64,000 nt of DNA from Leclercia adecarboxylata (GCF_006874705.1 NZ_CP035382.1:1240001-1304000), one strand, 5' to 3'; positions 27,790-38,430 are shown, numbered from the stretch's first letter. A program made the numbers and translations. Notes: generated from the letters alone by a model not told the origin.

Positions 27790-28307
27790 GGCTCACCTAC
27801 AGAAGTGTGTTTACTCTCCGGCGGAGTTTTCAAACCCGCCTCGACAAAATCGGCCAGTTGCAGCAGCGCCACGCGCAGCGGCTTTGGCATCTGCTCCAGC
27901 TCGATGGCATCCATCAGGTTTTTGACATACAGACCTAACTCGGTATCGCCTTCAATCACCAGACGGCGCTGGAAAAAGAGCGTGTCGGGATCCTGTTTAC
28001 GCGCCGCGATCATCAGCAGATCGCTGGCGTCGGCGCTGAAGCTGACATCCGCCTCTGCGGATTCGCGTACCACCAGCTGTTCGTTTTCAACGGAGGTGTA
28101 CCAGCGCAGGCCGATATCCCGCACCTCGATACTTAACCAGCGCCCTTCCAGAAACGCCAGCTCGCCTTCCGCCAGCGCCTGACGGAATTGCCAGCTTAGC
28201 ACCTGCTCCAGCACCTGGCGCTTTAGCGCGAAGGGCGCCAGTTTCACCGGCACGCTCAGCAGCGACGGGCCAAATTGTACGAGACGTGAACGCAGTTTAT
28301 CCAGCAC
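27783..28307 (-). CDS. ubiT: Anaerobic ubiquinone biosynthesis accessory factor UbiT (YhbT)
   Basis: SCP2-domain lipid-binding protein needed, with UbiU and UbiV, for oxygen-independent ubiquinone synthesis. A GTG start at 28307 gives 174 residues, the E. coli length, with GGGAG upstream; the frame is open to an ATG at 28349 but without homology. Conserved: LSVPVKLAPFALKRQVLEQVL and LFFQRRLVIEGDTELGLYVKNL. Divergent from ubiU. Confidence 0.92.
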   Translation of the reverse strand: MLDKLRSRLVQFGPSLLSVPVKLAPFALKRQVLEQVLSWQFRQALAEGELAFLEGRWLSIEVRDIGLRWYTSVENEQLVVRESAEADVSFSADASDLLMIAARKQDPDTLFFQRRLVIEGDTELGLYVKNLMDAIELEQMPKPLRVALLQLADFVEAGLKTPPESKHTSVGEPC

Positions 28308-28431
28308 GAGCAATACTCCCTGATATCTATAGTCCTGATATTTTGCCATATCCAGTCGTGGGTATAGCGGCGTAAATCAACAAAGTGGCGTCCGGCGTAA
28401 TCCATTATTGGTGCCATCAATACGCCATTAG

Positions 28432-28445
28432 CTGCCTTAAATCAA
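28432..28445. promoter_or_regulatory. Candidate FNR half-site upstream of ubiU
   Basis: CTGCC-TTAA-ATCAA contains one perfect FNR half-site (ATCAA) and a poor second half, in the 221-base gap between ubiT and ubiU. FNR activates ubiUVT in E. coli, so a site is expected here, but this match is weak. Confidence 0.3.
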
Positions 28446-28528
28446 AAATTGTCGCCTGATGGTTAATTAAAATCGCTGTTCGATAACAATTTTGCATCCC
28501 CATGGGGCTGCGAACGTCAGGATAAATT

Positions 28529-29524
28529 ATGGAGCTGCTCTGCCCTGCTGGAAATCTACCGGCGCTTAAGGCGGCCATCGAAAACGGCGCCGATGCGGTT
28601 TATATCGGGCTGAAGGACGATACCAATGCCCGTCACTTCGCTGGTCTCAATTTTACCGAGAAAAAGCTGCAGGAAGCGGTGAGCTTCGTGCACCAGCACC
28701 GCCGCAAGCTGCATATCGCTATTAATACCTTTGCTCACCCCGACGGCTATCAACGCTGGCAGCGCGCGGTGGATATGGCGGCACAGCTGGGTGCCGACGC
28801 GCTGATCCTTGCCGACCTCGCCATGCTGGAGTATGCCGCCGAACGCTATCCCCATATTGAGCGCCATGTCTCGGTTCAGGCATCGGCCACCAACGAAGAG
28901 GCCATTCGCTTTTACCATCGTCACTTCGACGTGGCGCGCGTGGTGCTGCCGCGCGTGCTTTCTATTCATCAGGTTAAGCAACTGGCTCGCGTCACGCCAG
29001 TTCCGCTGGAAGTTTTTGCCTTTGGCAGCCTGTGCATCATGGCCGAAGGACGCTGTTACCTCTCCTCCTACTTAACCGGGGAATCTCCCAATACCGTGGG
29101 CGCCTGCTCTCCGGCTCGCTTTGTGCGCTGGCAGCAAACGCCGCAGGGGCTGGAATCACGGCTGAACGAGGTGCTGATCGACCGCTATCAGGACGATGAG
29201 AACGCCGGCTATCCGACGCTGTGTAAAGGCCGCTATCTGGTGGATGGCGAACGCTATCATGCCCTGGAAGAGCCTACCAGCCTTAACACCCTGGAGCTGC
29301 TGCCGGAGCTGCTGGCCGCCAATATCGCGTCGGTGAAAATCGAAGGTCGCCAGCGCAGCCCGGCGTACGTCAGCCAGGTAGCAAAAGTGTGGCGCCAGGC
29401 GATCGATCGCTGCATGGCGGATCCGAAGCAATATGCACCGCAGCCCGCATGGATGGAGACCCTGGGCGCGATGTCCGAAGGTACCCAGACCACGCTGGGC
29501 GCGTATCACCGTAAATGGCAGTGA
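28529..29524 (+). CDS. ubiU: O2-independent ubiquinone hydroxylase subunit UbiU (YhbU)
   Basis: U32-peptidase-family iron-sulfur protein that with UbiV performs oxygen-independent hydroxylation in ubiquinone synthesis, using prephenate as oxygen donor. 331 residues as in E. coli. All four 4Fe-4S cysteines are present at Cys169, Cys176, Cys193 and Cys232. It begins MELLCPAGNLPALKAAIENG. ubiV follows eight bases later. Confidence 0.96.
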   Translation: MELLCPAGNLPALKAAIENGADAVYIGLKDDTNARHFAGLNFTEKKLQEAVSFVHQHRRKLHIAINTFAHPDGYQRWQRAVDMAAQLGADALILADLAMLEYAAERYPHIERHVSVQASATNEEAIRFYHRHFDVARVVLPRVLSIHQVKQLARVTPVPLEVFAFGSLCIMAEGRCYLSSYLTGESPNTVGACSPARFVRWQQTPQGLESRLNEVLIDRYQDDENAGYPTLCKGRYLVDGERYHALEEPTSLNTLELLPELLAANIASVKIEGRQRSPAYVSQVAKVWRQAIDRCMADPKQYAPQPAWMETLGAMSEGTQTTLGAYHRKWQ

Positions 29525-29532
29525 GATAACGC

Positions 29533-30411
29533 ATGAAATATTCATTAGGGCCGGTGCTCTACTACTGGTCAAAAGAGACGCTGGAGGATTTCTACCAGCA
29601 GGCGGCAACCAGCCAGGCCGATGTGATTTATCTGGGTGAGACAGTATGCAGTAAGCGTCGCGCCACCAAAGTGGGCGACTGGCTGGATATGGCGAAAAGC
29701 CTGGCCGACAGCGGCAAGCAGGTGGTGCTTTCCACCCTGGCGCTGGTGCAGGCTTCGTCGGAACTGAACGAGCTGAAACGCTACGTCGATAACGGCGAGT
29801 TTCTGCTGGAAGCCAGCGATCTGGGCGTGGTGAACCTGTGCGCCGAGCGCAAACTGCCCTTTGTCGCCGGGCATGCCCTGAACTGCTATAACGCCGTTAC
29901 CCTGCGTCTGCTGCTTAAACAAGGCATGACGCGCTGGTGTATGCCGGTGGAGCTTTCCCGTGACTGGCTGGTCAACATACTGGCCCAGTGCGACGAGCTG
30001 GGGATCCGCAACCAGTTTGAGGTGGAGGTGCTGAGCTACGGCCATCTGCCGCTGGCATACTCCGCCCGCTGCTTTACCGCGCGCTCCGAGAACCTGCCGA
30101 AAGACGAGTGCGAAACCTGCTGCATCAAATACCCGAACGGGCGCAGCATGCTGTCGCAGGAGAATCAGCAGGTGTTTGTCCTGAACGGCATTCAGACCAT
30201 GAGCGGTTACGTTTACAACCTCGGTAACGAGCTGGCCTCAATGCAGGGGCTGGTGGATATGGTGCGTCTGTCGCCGCTGGACAACAGCGTGTTCGCAATG
30301 ATTAACGCCTTCCGCGCCAACGAGAATGGCGCTGCCCCGCTGCCGCTTACCGCGAACAGCGAATGCAACGGCTACTGGCGACGCCTTGCCGGGCTGGATC
30401 TGCAGGCCTAA
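29533..30411 (+). CDS. ubiV: O2-independent ubiquinone hydroxylase subunit UbiV (YhbV)
   Basis: Partner of UbiU in the UbiUV complex. 292 residues, the E. coli length. The four cluster cysteines Cys39, Cys180, Cys193 and Cys197 (DECETCCIKY region) are all conserved. The ATG at 29533 has GAGATAAC upstream, immediately after the ubiU stop, so the pair is co-translated. Confidence 0.96.
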   Translation: MKYSLGPVLYYWSKETLEDFYQQAATSQADVIYLGETVCSKRRATKVGDWLDMAKSLADSGKQVVLSTLALVQASSELNELKRYVDNGEFLLEASDLGVVNLCAERKLPFVAGHALNCYNAVTLRLLLKQGMTRWCMPVELSRDWLVNILAQCDELGIRNQFEVEVLSYGHLPLAYSARCFTARSENLPKDECETCCIKYPNGRSMLSQENQQVFVLNGIQTMSGYVYNLGNELASMQGLVDMVRLSPLDNSVFAMINAFRANENGAAPLPLTANSECNGYWRRLAGLDLQA

Positions 30412-30489
30412 AAAAGGCTCACTTTGTTAACAATGATGGGTAAACTTTAATGCAATATTGAAGATTCACCGTCGACAAAGTGAGCTGTT

Positions 30490-31497
30490 ATGACTGATAA
30501 ATCCATTCCGTTTTCGGTGCTGGACCTGGCGCCGATCCCTGAAGGCTCCTCGGCAAGAGAAGCCTTTACCCACTCTCTGGATCTCGCCCGCCTGGCTGAA
30601 CAGCGCGGCTATCATCGCTACTGGCTGGCGGAGCATCACAATATGGTCGGGATCGCCAGCGCAGCCACCTCGGTGCTGCTCGGCTATCTGGCGGCCAATA
30701 CCACCACCCTGCATTTAGGCTCGGGCGGCGTGATGTTGCCAAACCACTCCCCGCTGGTGATTGCCGAGCAGTTTGGCACCCTGAATACGCTCTACCCTGG
30801 CCGCATCGATCTGGGACTGGGCCGTGCGCCGGGCAGCGATCAGCCGACCATGCGCGCGCTGCGCCGTCATATGAGTGGTGATATTGATAACTTCCCGCGC
30901 GACGTGGCGGAGCTGGTGGACTGGTTTGACGCCCAGGATCCGAACCCGCAGGTACGTCCGGTGCCGGGCTACGGCGAGCAGATCCCGGTCTGGCTGCTGG
31001 GCTCAAGTCTGTACAGCGCCCAGCTGGCCGCCCAACTGGGACTGCCGTTTGCATTCGCGTCGCACTTTGCACCGGATATGCTGCATCAGGCGCTGCATCT
31101 CTATCGCACGAACTTCAAACCTTCTGCGCGGCTGGAAAAACCGTACGCGATGGTCTGTATCAACATCATTGCCGCCGACAGCAACCGCGATGCGGAATTC
31201 CTGTTTACCTCCATGCAGCAGGCATTTATGAAGCTGCGCCGCGGCGAAACGGGACAGCTGCCGCCGCCGGTGGAGAATATGCATCAGCTGTGGTCCGCCT
31301 CAGAGCAGTATGGCGTGCAGCAGGCACTGAGCATGTCGCTGGTGGGAGATAAAGCAAAAGTGCGCCACGGGCTGGAGGCGGTGCTGCGTGAAACCCAGGC
31401 CGACGAGATCATGGTGAACGGGCAGATTTTCGATCACCAGGCGCGGTTGCATTCGTTCGATCTGGCGATGCAGGTGAAAGAAGAGTTGGTGGGGTAG
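30490..31497 (+). CDS. yhbW: Luciferase-like monooxygenase YhbW
   Basis: Flavin-dependent, bacterial luciferase-like TIM-barrel protein, 335 residues as in E. coli. Conserved: [19 protein letters not shown] near residues 38-56, [20 protein letters not shown] and [12 protein letters not shown]. Substrate unknown. It is alone between ubiV and the REP element, convergent with mtr. Confidence 0.92.
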   Translation: MTDKSIPFSVLDLAPIPEGSSAREAFTHSLDLARLAEQRGYHRYWLAEHHNMVGIASAATSVLLGYLAANTTTLHLGSGGVMLPNHSPLVIAEQFGTLNTLYPGRIDLGLGRAPGSDQPTMRALRRHMSGDIDNFPRDVAELVDWFDAQDPNPQVRPVPGYGEQIPVWLLGSSLYSAQLAAQLGLPFAFASHFAPDMLHQALHLYRTNFKPSARLEKPYAMVCINIIAADSNRDAEFLFTSMQQAFMKLRRGETGQLPPPVENMHQLWSASEQYGVQQALSMSLVGDKAKVRHGLEAVLRETQADEIMVNGQIFDHQARLHSFDLAMQVKEELVG

Positions 31498-31504
31498 CCT
31501 TTTT

Positions 31505-31575
31505 GCCCGGTGGCGCTTCGCTTACCGGGCCTACGGGATCGCGTAGGCCGGATAAGGCGTAGCCGCCATCCGGCA
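31505..31575. repeat. BIME: two inverted REP elements between yhbW and mtr
   Basis: First unit GCCCGGTGGCGCTTCGCTTA..CCGGGC with CTAC tail (31505-31534), second in inverse orientation beginning GTAGGCCGGATAAGGCGTAG and ending CCATCCGGC. Classic head-to-head arrangement in the gap between convergent genes, with mtr ending at 31582. Confidence 0.85.
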
Positions 31576-31581
31576 CAAAAC

Positions 31582-32826
31582 TTACTGATACACCGGCAGC
31601 AGATTAAAGCTCGACAGCACATGCACCAGCGCGTTACCAATCCCAAACACCAGAATCAGCGCAATCATCGGCTTGCCGCCCCAGACGCGGAATTTTGGGC
31701 TGCCAAAGCGTTTACGTGATTTGCGTGCCAGCAGCGCTGGCACAATTGCCGCCCAGATGGTTGCCGCCAGCCCTGCATAGCCGATGGCGTACAGAAAACC
31801 GTTCGGCCACAGCAGGCCACCGATCGCCGGAGGCAGGAAGGTCAGCAGCGCAGTTTTCAGACGGCCCAGGGCAGAATCATCAAAGCCACACAGATCGGCC
31901 AGATAGTCAAACAGGCCCAGGGTCACGCCGAGGAAAGAGCTGGCCACGGCAAAGTTGGAGAAGATTACCAGCAGCAGATCCAGACTGCGGCTGTTCAGCA
32001 CCCCGCTCAACGCCTGCACCAGCACATCAATATTACCGCCCTTCTCCGCAATACCGATGAACTCCGGACGTGGGATGTTACCCATCGTCCCCAGCAGCCA
32101 GATCGCATACAGACCCAGCGCCAGCAGCGTACCGTAGACCAGGCAGCGGGTGATGGTGCGCGGATCTTTGCCGTAATACTTCATCAGGCTCGGCACGTTG
32201 CCGTGATAGCCAAACGACGCCAGACAGAACGGCAGAGTCATCAGCAGATACGGCGAGTACGAGGTGTTGCTCTCCGCCACGTTAAACAGGGTGGCAGGCG
32301 TGACGTGCCCCAGCAGGCTGCCGAAGGTCAGGAAAAAGGTGATGACCTTCGCACCCAGCACAATGGCTGTCATCCGGCTGACCGCCCTGGTGCTCATCCA
32401 GACAATAAACGCCACGCCCAGCGCAAAGCACAGCCCCGCCAGCCGCGCCGGAACGTCCAGCGACATCTCCGAGAGGGTGTGATGCAGAATCGAGCCGCTC
32501 GCCGAGATATAGGCGTAGGTCAGGATATAGAGCACAAAGGCAATGGAGATGCCGTTGACGATGTTCCAGCGTTTGCCGAGCAGGTCGCGGGTGATGGTGT
32601 CGAAGCTCGATCCAATACGATAGTTGAGGTTTGCTTCAAGGATCATCAGGCCTGAATGCAGCATACAGAACCAGGTGAAGACCAGCGCTGCCAGCGACCA
32701 GAAGAACCACGCCCCGGACATCACCACCGGCAGGGAGAACATCCCTGCGCCAATGATGGTACCGCCGATGATCACCACACCGCCGAGCAGTGAGGGTGAC
32801 GTTTGGGTGGTGGTTAGTGTCGCCAT
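31582..32826 (-). CDS. mtr: High-affinity tryptophan permease Mtr
   Basis: Inner-membrane aromatic amino acid permease of the HAAAP family specific for tryptophan (also indole). 414 residues as in E. coli, with about eleven hydrophobic segments; the first starts [20 protein letters not shown] (residues 12-31). Controlled in E. coli by TrpR repression and TyrR activation; a TrpR-type operator is seen upstream. It follows deaD on the same strand but after a strong terminator. Confidence 0.96.
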   Translation of the reverse strand: MATLTTTQTSPSLLGGVVIIGGTIIGAGMFSLPVVMSGAWFFWSLAALVFTWFCMLHSGLMILEANLNYRIGSSFDTITRDLLGKRWNIVNGISIAFVLYILTYAYISASGSILHHTLSEMSLDVPARLAGLCFALGVAFIVWMSTRAVSRMTAIVLGAKVITFFLTFGSLLGHVTPATLFNVAESNTSYSPYLLMTLPFCLASFGYHGNVPSLMKYYGKDPRTITRCLVYGTLLALGLYAIWLLGTMGNIPRPEFIGIAEKGGNIDVLVQALSGVLNSRSLDLLLVIFSNFAVASSFLGVTLGLFDYLADLCGFDDSALGRLKTALLTFLPPAIGGLLWPNGFLYAIGYAGLAATIWAAIVPALLARKSRKRFGSPKFRVWGGKPMIALILVFGIGNALVHVLSSFNLLPVYQ

Positions 32827-32865
32827 ACAGCCTATTCTCCAGTCAATAATTTGGGACCTGCATCT

Positions 32866-32897
32866 TAATGTGCTGCACTGTACCAGTACAATAGTAC
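32866..32897 (-). promoter_or_regulatory. mtr promoter with TrpR operator
   Basis: GTACCAGTACAATAGTAC (32880-32897, plus strand) carries the GTAC...CTGGTAC core typical of trp operators and matches the E. coli mtr operator as I recall it. On the minus strand a -35-like TTGTAC lies inside it (about 32884-32889), with a -10-like TAAGAT about 18 bases on. TrpR-tryptophan binding would block RNA polymerase. Confidence 0.6.
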
Positions 32898-32910
32898 AAA
32901 GGGAATAAAA

Positions 32911-32936
32911 AAAGCCCCGATAACAATATCGGGGCT
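32911..32936 (-). terminator. Terminator of deaD
   Basis: On the minus strand AGCCCCGAT-ATTGTT-ATCGGGGCT followed by TTTTTTATTCCC, about 32 bases after the deaD stop; it separates deaD from mtr. Confidence 0.9.
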
Positions 32937-32968
32937 GTATATTTTACTTTACGACTGAAGCGTAAGGC

Positions 32969-34894
32969 TTACGCGTCACGACGACGGGCTGGAGCACCGC
33001 CATCTTCACGACGTGGGCCGCGGCTTTCGCGACGCTCACCGCTGAAACGACCTGCACCTGGTGCAGCGCCTTCACGACGAGGACCACGGCCGCCTTCACG
33101 ACGCTCACCGCCACCGAAACCACGGCCAGCAGGACGATCGCCCTCACGACGCGGACCACGGTCCGGACGCGGCTGAGCATCACCCAGCAGCTGCATGTTC
33201 ATCGGCTTGTTCAGGATGCGGGTACGGGTAAAGTGCTGCAGAACCTCGCCCGGCATACCTTTTGGCAGCTCGATGGTGGAGTGGGTACCAAACAGCTTGA
33301 TGTTACCGATGTAACGGCTGCTGATGTCGCCTTCGTTAGCGATCGCGCCAACAATGTGACGAACTTCAACACCGTCATCACGGCCCACTTCAATGCGGTA
33401 CAGTTCCATTTCGCCAGCGTCACGACGTTCGCGACGCGGACGGTCTTCACCACCACGCTCTGGACGGTCGCCACGTGGGCCACGATCGTTGCGGTCATTA
33501 CGGTCGCCACGACGTTCGAAACGATCGTCACGGTCACGGAATTCACGCTTAGGACGCATCGGTGCATCTGGTGGCACGATCAGGGAACGTTCACCCTGAG
33601 CCATCTTCAGCAGAGCGGCAGCCAGCGTTTCCATATCCAGCTCTTCGCCTTCAGCGGTTGGCTGGATCTGCGCCAGCAGCGCACGGTACTGATCCAGATC
33701 GCTGCTTTCCAGCTGCTGCTGTACTTTCGCGGCGAATTTTTCCAGGCGGCGTTTGCCCAGCAGATCTGCGTTAGGCAGGTCAGCTTCTGGAATGGTCAGC
33801 TTCATGGTGCGTTCGATGTTGCGCAGCAGACGACGCTCGCGGTTCTCAACGAACAGCAGCGCACGGCCCGCACGACCTGCACGACCGGTACGGCCGATAC
33901 GGTGAACGTAAGACTCGGAGTCCATCGGGATGTCATAGTTAACAACCAGGCTGATACGCTCAACGTCCAGACCACGTGCTGCCACGTCGGTTGCAATCAG
34001 GATATCCAGACGACCGTCTTTCAGACGCTCCAGAGTCTGCTCACGCAGAGCCTGGTTCATGTCGCCGTTCAGCGCGGCGCTGTTGTAGCCGCTACGCTCC
34101 AGGGCTTCAGCCACTTCCAGGGTCGCATTTTTGGTACGAACGAAGATGATCGCCGCATCAAAATCTTCTGCTTCCAGGAAACGAACCAGCGCTTCATTTT
34201 TACGCATGCCGTATACAGACCAGTAGCTCTGGCTGATGTCCGGGCGAGTGGTTACGCTGGACTGGATACGCACTTCCTGCGGATCCTTCATGAAGCGACG
34301 GGTAATACGACGGATCGCTTCCGGCATGGTTGCAGAGAACAGAGCGGTCTGATGACCTTCCGGGATCTGCGCCATAATGGTTTCTACGTCTTCGATGAAG
34401 CCCATGCGGAGCATTTCGTCAGCTTCATCCAGCACCAGACCGCTCAGTTTAGAGAGATCCAGCGTACCGCGTTTCAGGTGATCCAGCAGACGACCCGGCG
34501 TACCGACGACAATCTGTGGGCCCTGACGCAGGGCGCGTAACTGCACGTCATAACGCTGGCCGCCGTACAGGGCAACCACGTTTACGCCGCGCATATGTTT
34601 AGAGAATTCAGTCATCGCTTCCGCAACCTGAACAGCCAGTTCACGGGTCGGAGCGAGTACGAGGATCTGCGGTGCACGCAGGTCCGGATCGATGTTATTC
34701 AGCAGCGGCAGCGAGAACGCTGCAGTTTTACCGCTACCAGTCTGGGCCATGCCCAGCACGTCACGACCAGAGAGCAGATGTGGGATACATTCTGCCTGGA
34801 TCGGAGATGGTTTTTCGTAACCCAGATCGTTAAGGGATTCAAGGATAGGAGCCTTCAGGCCCAGATCTGCAAAAGTGGTTTCGAATTCAGCCAT
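32969..34894 (-). CDS. deaD: ATP-dependent DEAD-box RNA helicase DeaD (CsdA)
   Basis: Cold-shock DEAD-box helicase acting in 50S biogenesis and mRNA decay. The ATG at 34894 gives 641 residues (E. coli 629). Q motif near residue 28, Walker [13 protein letters not shown] box in [16 protein letters not shown], and [11 protein letters not shown] near 330-340; then an RNA-binding DbpA-like domain around 485-560 and an Arg/Gly/Glu-rich tail ending PARRRDA. The tail is richer in repeats than in E. coli. Its start overlaps the leader peptide yrbN by eight bases, which suggests coupled translation. Confidence 0.96.
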   Translation of the reverse strand: MAEFETTFADLGLKAPILESLNDLGYEKPSPIQAECIPHLLSGRDVLGMAQTGSGKTAAFSLPLLNNIDPDLRAPQILVLAPTRELAVQVAEAMTEFSKHMRGVNVVALYGGQRYDVQLRALRQGPQIVVGTPGRLLDHLKRGTLDLSKLSGLVLDEADEMLRMGFIEDVETIMAQIPEGHQTALFSATMPEAIRRITRRFMKDPQEVRIQSSVTTRPDISQSYWSVYGMRKNEALVRFLEAEDFDAAIIFVRTKNATLEVAEALERSGYNSAALNGDMNQALREQTLERLKDGRLDILIATDVAARGLDVERISLVVNYDIPMDSESYVHRIGRTGRAGRAGRALLFVENRERRLLRNIERTMKLTIPEADLPNADLLGKRRLEKFAAKVQQQLESSDLDQYRALLAQIQPTAEGEELDMETLAAALLKMAQGERSLIVPPDAPMRPKREFRDRDDRFERRGDRNDRNDRGPRGDRPERGGEDRPRRERRDAGEMELYRIEVGRDDGVEVRHIVGAIANEGDISSRYIGNIKLFGTHSTIELPKGMPGEVLQHFTRTRILNKPMNMQLLGDAQPRPDRGPRREGDRPAGRGFGGGERREGGRGPRREGAAPGAGRFSGERRESRGPRREDGGAPARRRDA

Positions 34895-34967
34895 GTAGTA
34901 CGAGTGCCTCAATGTCAATGGCGGCCAGTCTACATAACTCATCGTGAAAATTTTCGGTAATTTTCAT
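34887..34967 (-). CDS. yrbN: Leader peptide YrbN upstream of deaD
   Basis: A 26-residue open frame beginning [15 protein letters not shown] and ending LVLHG, too short for a usual ORF screen. Its TGA (34887-34889) lies eight bases inside deaD, whose ATG is within the yrbN CAT-GGC codons in another frame. It matches the position and size of the small E. coli gene yrbN. Role inferred: translational coupling or cold-responsive control of deaD. Confidence 0.8.
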   Translation of the reverse strand: MKITENFHDELCRLAAIDIEALVLHG

Positions 34968-35077
34968 TGAAAGTGTGAACCGGCTCAAAGTAGGTGTATT
35001 GACGAACAACAACGCCCTCACCCGTTAAGATGATGGCAATCAAAAAAATGATTACGGGCTGATGTTTATGTCGTCAG

Positions 35078-35962
35078 CTATTGCTGGTCCGATTCTGCCA
35101 GGTCGTCATGCTCCTGGCCCAAGAGCGATAATTCCAACAATGCATAACGGTGCTCAACATAGTTGTGTACGTTGTTAGCAACCGCTAATTTGAACAGTGC
35201 CGTGGCGCTGTCCATATCCCCCAGACTTAGGTAGTACTTACCTAAATAGAAGTTGGTTTCACTGAGATGCTCAGCGAGCGAGGTGTTATCCGTTGCGTCT
35301 GCCTTGAGCCTTTCCATCAGCGTTGCTTCACTGATGTTGCCCAGGTAGAACTCGACAATATTCCATCCCCACTGTGCCTTGTCCGATTTTTCGAAGCGTT
35401 GGTTTAACGCGTCTTTGGCCTGCTTCGCATCGAGCTTCTGCTCAACAAGGTAAAGCCACAGGCTACGGAAAGGGTCGTTAGGATCGTCTTGATAAAACGC
35501 CAGCAGATCATCTTGCGCTAACTTGTCACGACCGCCGTAATACAGGGCGATCCCGCGATTCAAGTGCGCGTAGTTGTAAGTTGGATCAAGCTCAAGTACA
35601 GAATCAAACGCTTCATAGGCAGCATCAAAATTGCCTGCCTGCGTTAAATAAATGCCTAAGTAGTTGAATACTTCCGGCATATCCGGTCGGATCGCCAACG
35701 CTTGTGAAAAATCATTTCGCGCCAGTGCCCTCAGACCGAGACTATCATACAACACTCCGCGCTCATATAAAAGCTGTGCGCGTTCGTCATCGGTTAAAGC
35801 CCGACTGGCAAGAATTTGTTCCATGCGTGCCAGAATCACTTCCTGCTGCAAAGTCGGTTGCAGTGGCACTGCGAGGACTTCACTTTTACGCCAGGCAGAG
35901 TTGCTGCATCCTGCCAGCGTCAAAGCTGTCGCAACGAAACACCAGCGCAGAAAAGGCTTCAT
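35078..35962 (-). CDS. nlpI: Lipoprotein NlpI (TPR adaptor)
   Basis: Outer-membrane-anchored TPR lipoprotein that delivers the endopeptidase MepS to the protease Prc and scaffolds peptidoglycan hydrolases. The ATG at 35962 gives 294 residues as in E. coli; the lipobox TLAGC places the lipid on Cys19. TPR units lie at about residues 62-95, 96-129 and 130-163 ([40 protein letters not shown]), with a C-terminal one near 234-267. Follows pnp. Confidence 0.95.
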   Translation of the reverse strand: MKPFLRWCFVATALTLAGCSNSAWRKSEVLAVPLQPTLQQEVILARMEQILASRALTDDERAQLLYERGVLYDSLGLRALARNDFSQALAIRPDMPEVFNYLGIYLTQAGNFDAAYEAFDSVLELDPTYNYAHLNRGIALYYGGRDKLAQDDLLAFYQDDPNDPFRSLWLYLVEQKLDAKQAKDALNQRFEKSDKAQWGWNIVEFYLGNISEATLMERLKADATDNTSLAEHLSETNFYLGKYYLSLGDMDSATALFKLAVANNVHNYVEHRYALLELSLLGQEHDDLAESDQQ

Positions 35963-36039
35963 TTCCCACTCCCGAAGACAACTATTGGATGAACGTCCTG
36001 TCCCCCGGCGGCTCAACAAGGCGTCCTGCCTGATAACAA

Positions 36040-36061
36040 GCCCCCCGCTTGCGCGGAGGGC
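36040..36061 (-). terminator. Hairpin between pnp and nlpI
   Basis: Minus-strand GCCCTCCGCGCAAGCGGGGGGC forms a GC-rich stem, 12 bases past the pnp stop; it lacks a strong T-tract so it probably only partly terminates and protects the pnp 3' end. Confidence 0.55.
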
Positions 36062-36072
36062 AAACAGCAACC

Positions 36073-38205
36073 TTACTCGCCCTGTTCTGCTGCCGGAGCT
36101 TCCGGTGCAGCGGCAGATGACTGCTCAGTCGCTTCTTTAATGCTCAGACGGATACGGCCCTGACGGTCAACTTCCAGAACTTTAACCGGAACTTCCTGAC
36201 CCATCTGCAGGTAATCGGTCACTTTCTCAACGCGCTTGTCAGCGATCTGAGAGATGTGAACCAGACCTTCTTTACCGCCACCGATGGCAACGAATGCGCC
36301 AAAGTCAACGATACGGGTCACTTTACCGCTGTAGATACGGCCCACTTCGATCTCTGCGGTGATCTCTTCGATACGACGGATAGCAAATTTCGCTTTCTCG
36401 CCGTCGGTCGCTGCGATCTTCACAGTACCGTCATCTTCGATTTCGATGGTGGTGCCGGTCTCTTCGGTCAGAGCACGGATAACAGAACCGCCTTTACCGA
36501 TAACGTCTTTGATCTTGTCCGGGCTGATCTTGATGGTGTGGATACGTGGTGCGAACTGAGAAATGTCGCCACGTGGCGCGTTAATCGCCTGTTCCATCAC
36601 GCTCAGGATGTGCAGACGTGCACCTTTCGCCTGGTTCAGCGCAGCATGCATGATCTCTTTGGTGATGCCTTCAATTTTGATATCCATCTGCAGGGCAGAG
36701 ATACCTTCGCGGGAACCCGCAACTTTGAAGTCCATATCACCCAGGTGATCTTCGTCGCCCAGGATGTCAGACAGAACAACGTAGTTGTCGCCTTCTTTCA
36801 CCAGACCCATCGCGATACCCGCAACGGCAGCTTTCACCGGAACACCCGCGTCCATCAGTGCCAGAGAAGCACCACACACGGAAGCCATGGAAGAAGAACC
36901 GTTAGATTCGGTGATTTCAGAAACCACGCGAACGGTGTACGGGAATTTATCAGCATCTGGCATAACAGCCAGAACACCGCGCTTCGCCAGACGACCGTGA
37001 CCAATTTCACGACGCTTCGGCGAACCTACCATACCGGTCTCACCAACGGAGTACGGAGGGAAGTTGTAGTGGAACAGGAAGCTGTCAGTGCGCTCGCCCA
37101 TCAGTTCGTCGATGTTCTGTGCGTCACGGGCAGTACCCAGGGTCGCAGTAACCAGCGCCTGAGTTTCACCACGGGTGAACAGTGCGGAACCGTGAGTACG
37201 TGGCAGAACGCCAGTACGCACATCCAGACCACGGATCATGTCTTTTTCACGGCCATCGATACGCGGCTCGCCAGCCAGAACGCGGCTACGAACAACGTTT
37301 TTCTCGATAGCGTGCAGAATTTCGCTCAGCTCGTTCGCGTCCAGGGACTCATCTTCTGCAACCAGCGTAGCGATGGTTTCAGATTTGATGACGTCAACCT
37401 GAGCATAACGCTCTTGTTTGTCGGTGATGCGGTAAGCATCGCTCAGACGTGATTCAGCCTGGGCAGCAACGCGCGCGTTCAGCGCTTCGTTAACCGCTTC
37501 TGGCTGCCAGTCCCAACGTGGTTTACCGGCTTCTTTCACCAGATCGTTGATGTTCTGGATAACGATCTGCTGCTGCTCGTGGCCAAAGACCACCGCGCCC
37601 AGCATCTGGTCTTCGCTCAGCAGTTCTGCTTCGGATTCAACCATCAGTACCGCCGCTTCTGTACCCGCAACAACCAGGTCCAGCTTGCTCTCTTTCAGCT
37701 CGTCCTGAGTCGGGTTCAGAACGTACTGGTCGTTGATGTAACCCACGCGAGCAGAACCAATTGGACCGTTGAATGGAATACCAGACAGGGACAGGGCTGC
37801 AGATGCGCCGATCATCGCCACGATGTCCGGGTTAACCTGTGGGTTAACGGAAACAACGGTCGCGATAACCTGAACTTCGTTAACGAAGCCTTCCGGGAAC
37901 AGCGGGCGAACCGGGCGGTCAATCAGACGCGCAATCAGGGTTTCGCCTTCGCTTGGACGGCCTTCACGACGGAAGAAGCCACCCGGGATTTTACCGGCAG
38001 CGTAGGTACGCTCCTGGTAGTTAACGGTCAGAGGGAAGAAGTCCTGACCTGGTTTTGCTTTTTTCTGGCCAACCACGGTTACGAATACCGCGGTGTCATC
38101 CATGCTTACCATAACGGCAGCAGTAGCCTGACGCGCCATCATGCCGGTTTCCAGCGTGACGGTGTGCTGACCGTACTGGAATTTACGAACGATCGGATTC
38201 AGCAA
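36073..38205 (-). CDS. pnp: Polynucleotide phosphorylase PNPase
   Basis: Phosphorolytic 3'-5' exoribonuclease, also part of the RNA degradosome. 710 residues (E. coli 711). Two RNase PH domains (about 1-210 and 310-550), a KH domain (about 553-612, [20 protein letters not shown]) and an S1 domain (about 620-690, [18 protein letters not shown]). The acidic catalytic residues lie in [18 protein letters not shown]. The leader carries the RNase III hairpin used for autoregulation. Downstream of rpsO in the metY-to-deaD block. Confidence 0.97.
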   Translation of the reverse strand: MLNPIVRKFQYGQHTVTLETGMMARQATAAVMVSMDDTAVFVTVVGQKKAKPGQDFFPLTVNYQERTYAAGKIPGGFFRREGRPSEGETLIARLIDRPVRPLFPEGFVNEVQVIATVVSVNPQVNPDIVAMIGASAALSLSGIPFNGPIGSARVGYINDQYVLNPTQDELKESKLDLVVAGTEAAVLMVESEAELLSEDQMLGAVVFGHEQQQIVIQNINDLVKEAGKPRWDWQPEAVNEALNARVAAQAESRLSDAYRITDKQERYAQVDVIKSETIATLVAEDESLDANELSEILHAIEKNVVRSRVLAGEPRIDGREKDMIRGLDVRTGVLPRTHGSALFTRGETQALVTATLGTARDAQNIDELMGERTDSFLFHYNFPPYSVGETGMVGSPKRREIGHGRLAKRGVLAVMPDADKFPYTVRVVSEITESNGSSSMASVCGASLALMDAGVPVKAAVAGIAMGLVKEGDNYVVLSDILGDEDHLGDMDFKVAGSREGISALQMDIKIEGITKEIMHAALNQAKGARLHILSVMEQAINAPRGDISQFAPRIHTIKISPDKIKDVIGKGGSVIRALTEETGTTIEIEDDGTVKIAATDGEKAKFAIRRIEEITAEIEVGRIYSGKVTRIVDFGAFVAIGGGKEGLVHISQIADKRVEKVTDYLQMGQEVPVKVLEVDRQGRIRLSIKEATEQSSAAAPEAPAAEQGE

Positions 38206-38269
38206 GATTCTGTCCTTTCTTAAATGAATGACAGCACACCAGAGGCGTGCTGACGTTTAACCGGACCTT

Positions 38270-38350
38270 CTTCGCATCCTCGCGACTAATGACAACCGAC
38301 ACCCCCATGGGTGAAGCCTCTCATTAGCCGCGCGAACCTCTGCAATGAAG
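38270..38350 (-). promoter_or_regulatory. pnp leader duplex (RNase III / PNPase autoregulation)
   Basis: A long irregular stem: CTAATGA (38286-38292) pairs with TCATTAG (38321-38327), extended by CGCG/CGCG around one mismatch and by GCA/TGC and CTTC/GAAG further out. It lies between rpsO and pnp where E. coli has the RNase III-cleaved leader through which PNPase destabilises its own mRNA. In E. coli the opposite strand encodes the small RNA SraG; I cannot prove that transcript here. Confidence 0.7.
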
Positions 38351-38406
38351 ATCATTTATAGCAACAATACATTAGTTTCCAGTGAATTGCTGCGGTCTGG
38401 TTGAAA

Positions 38407-38430
38407 AAAGGGGCCATAAGGCCCCCTTTT
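38407..38430 (-). terminator. Terminator of rpsO
   Basis: Minus strand GGGGCC-TTAT-GGCCCC followed by TTTTTTC, 17 bases after the rpsO stop. Partial read-through is expected to feed pnp. The plus-strand tail CCTTTTC could also stop an antisense RNA. Confidence 0.85.

Noticed and set aside
33233..34540. 435-codon open frame antisense to deaD
   Set aside because: Shadow of the DEAD-box core; composition typical of complementary strand reading.
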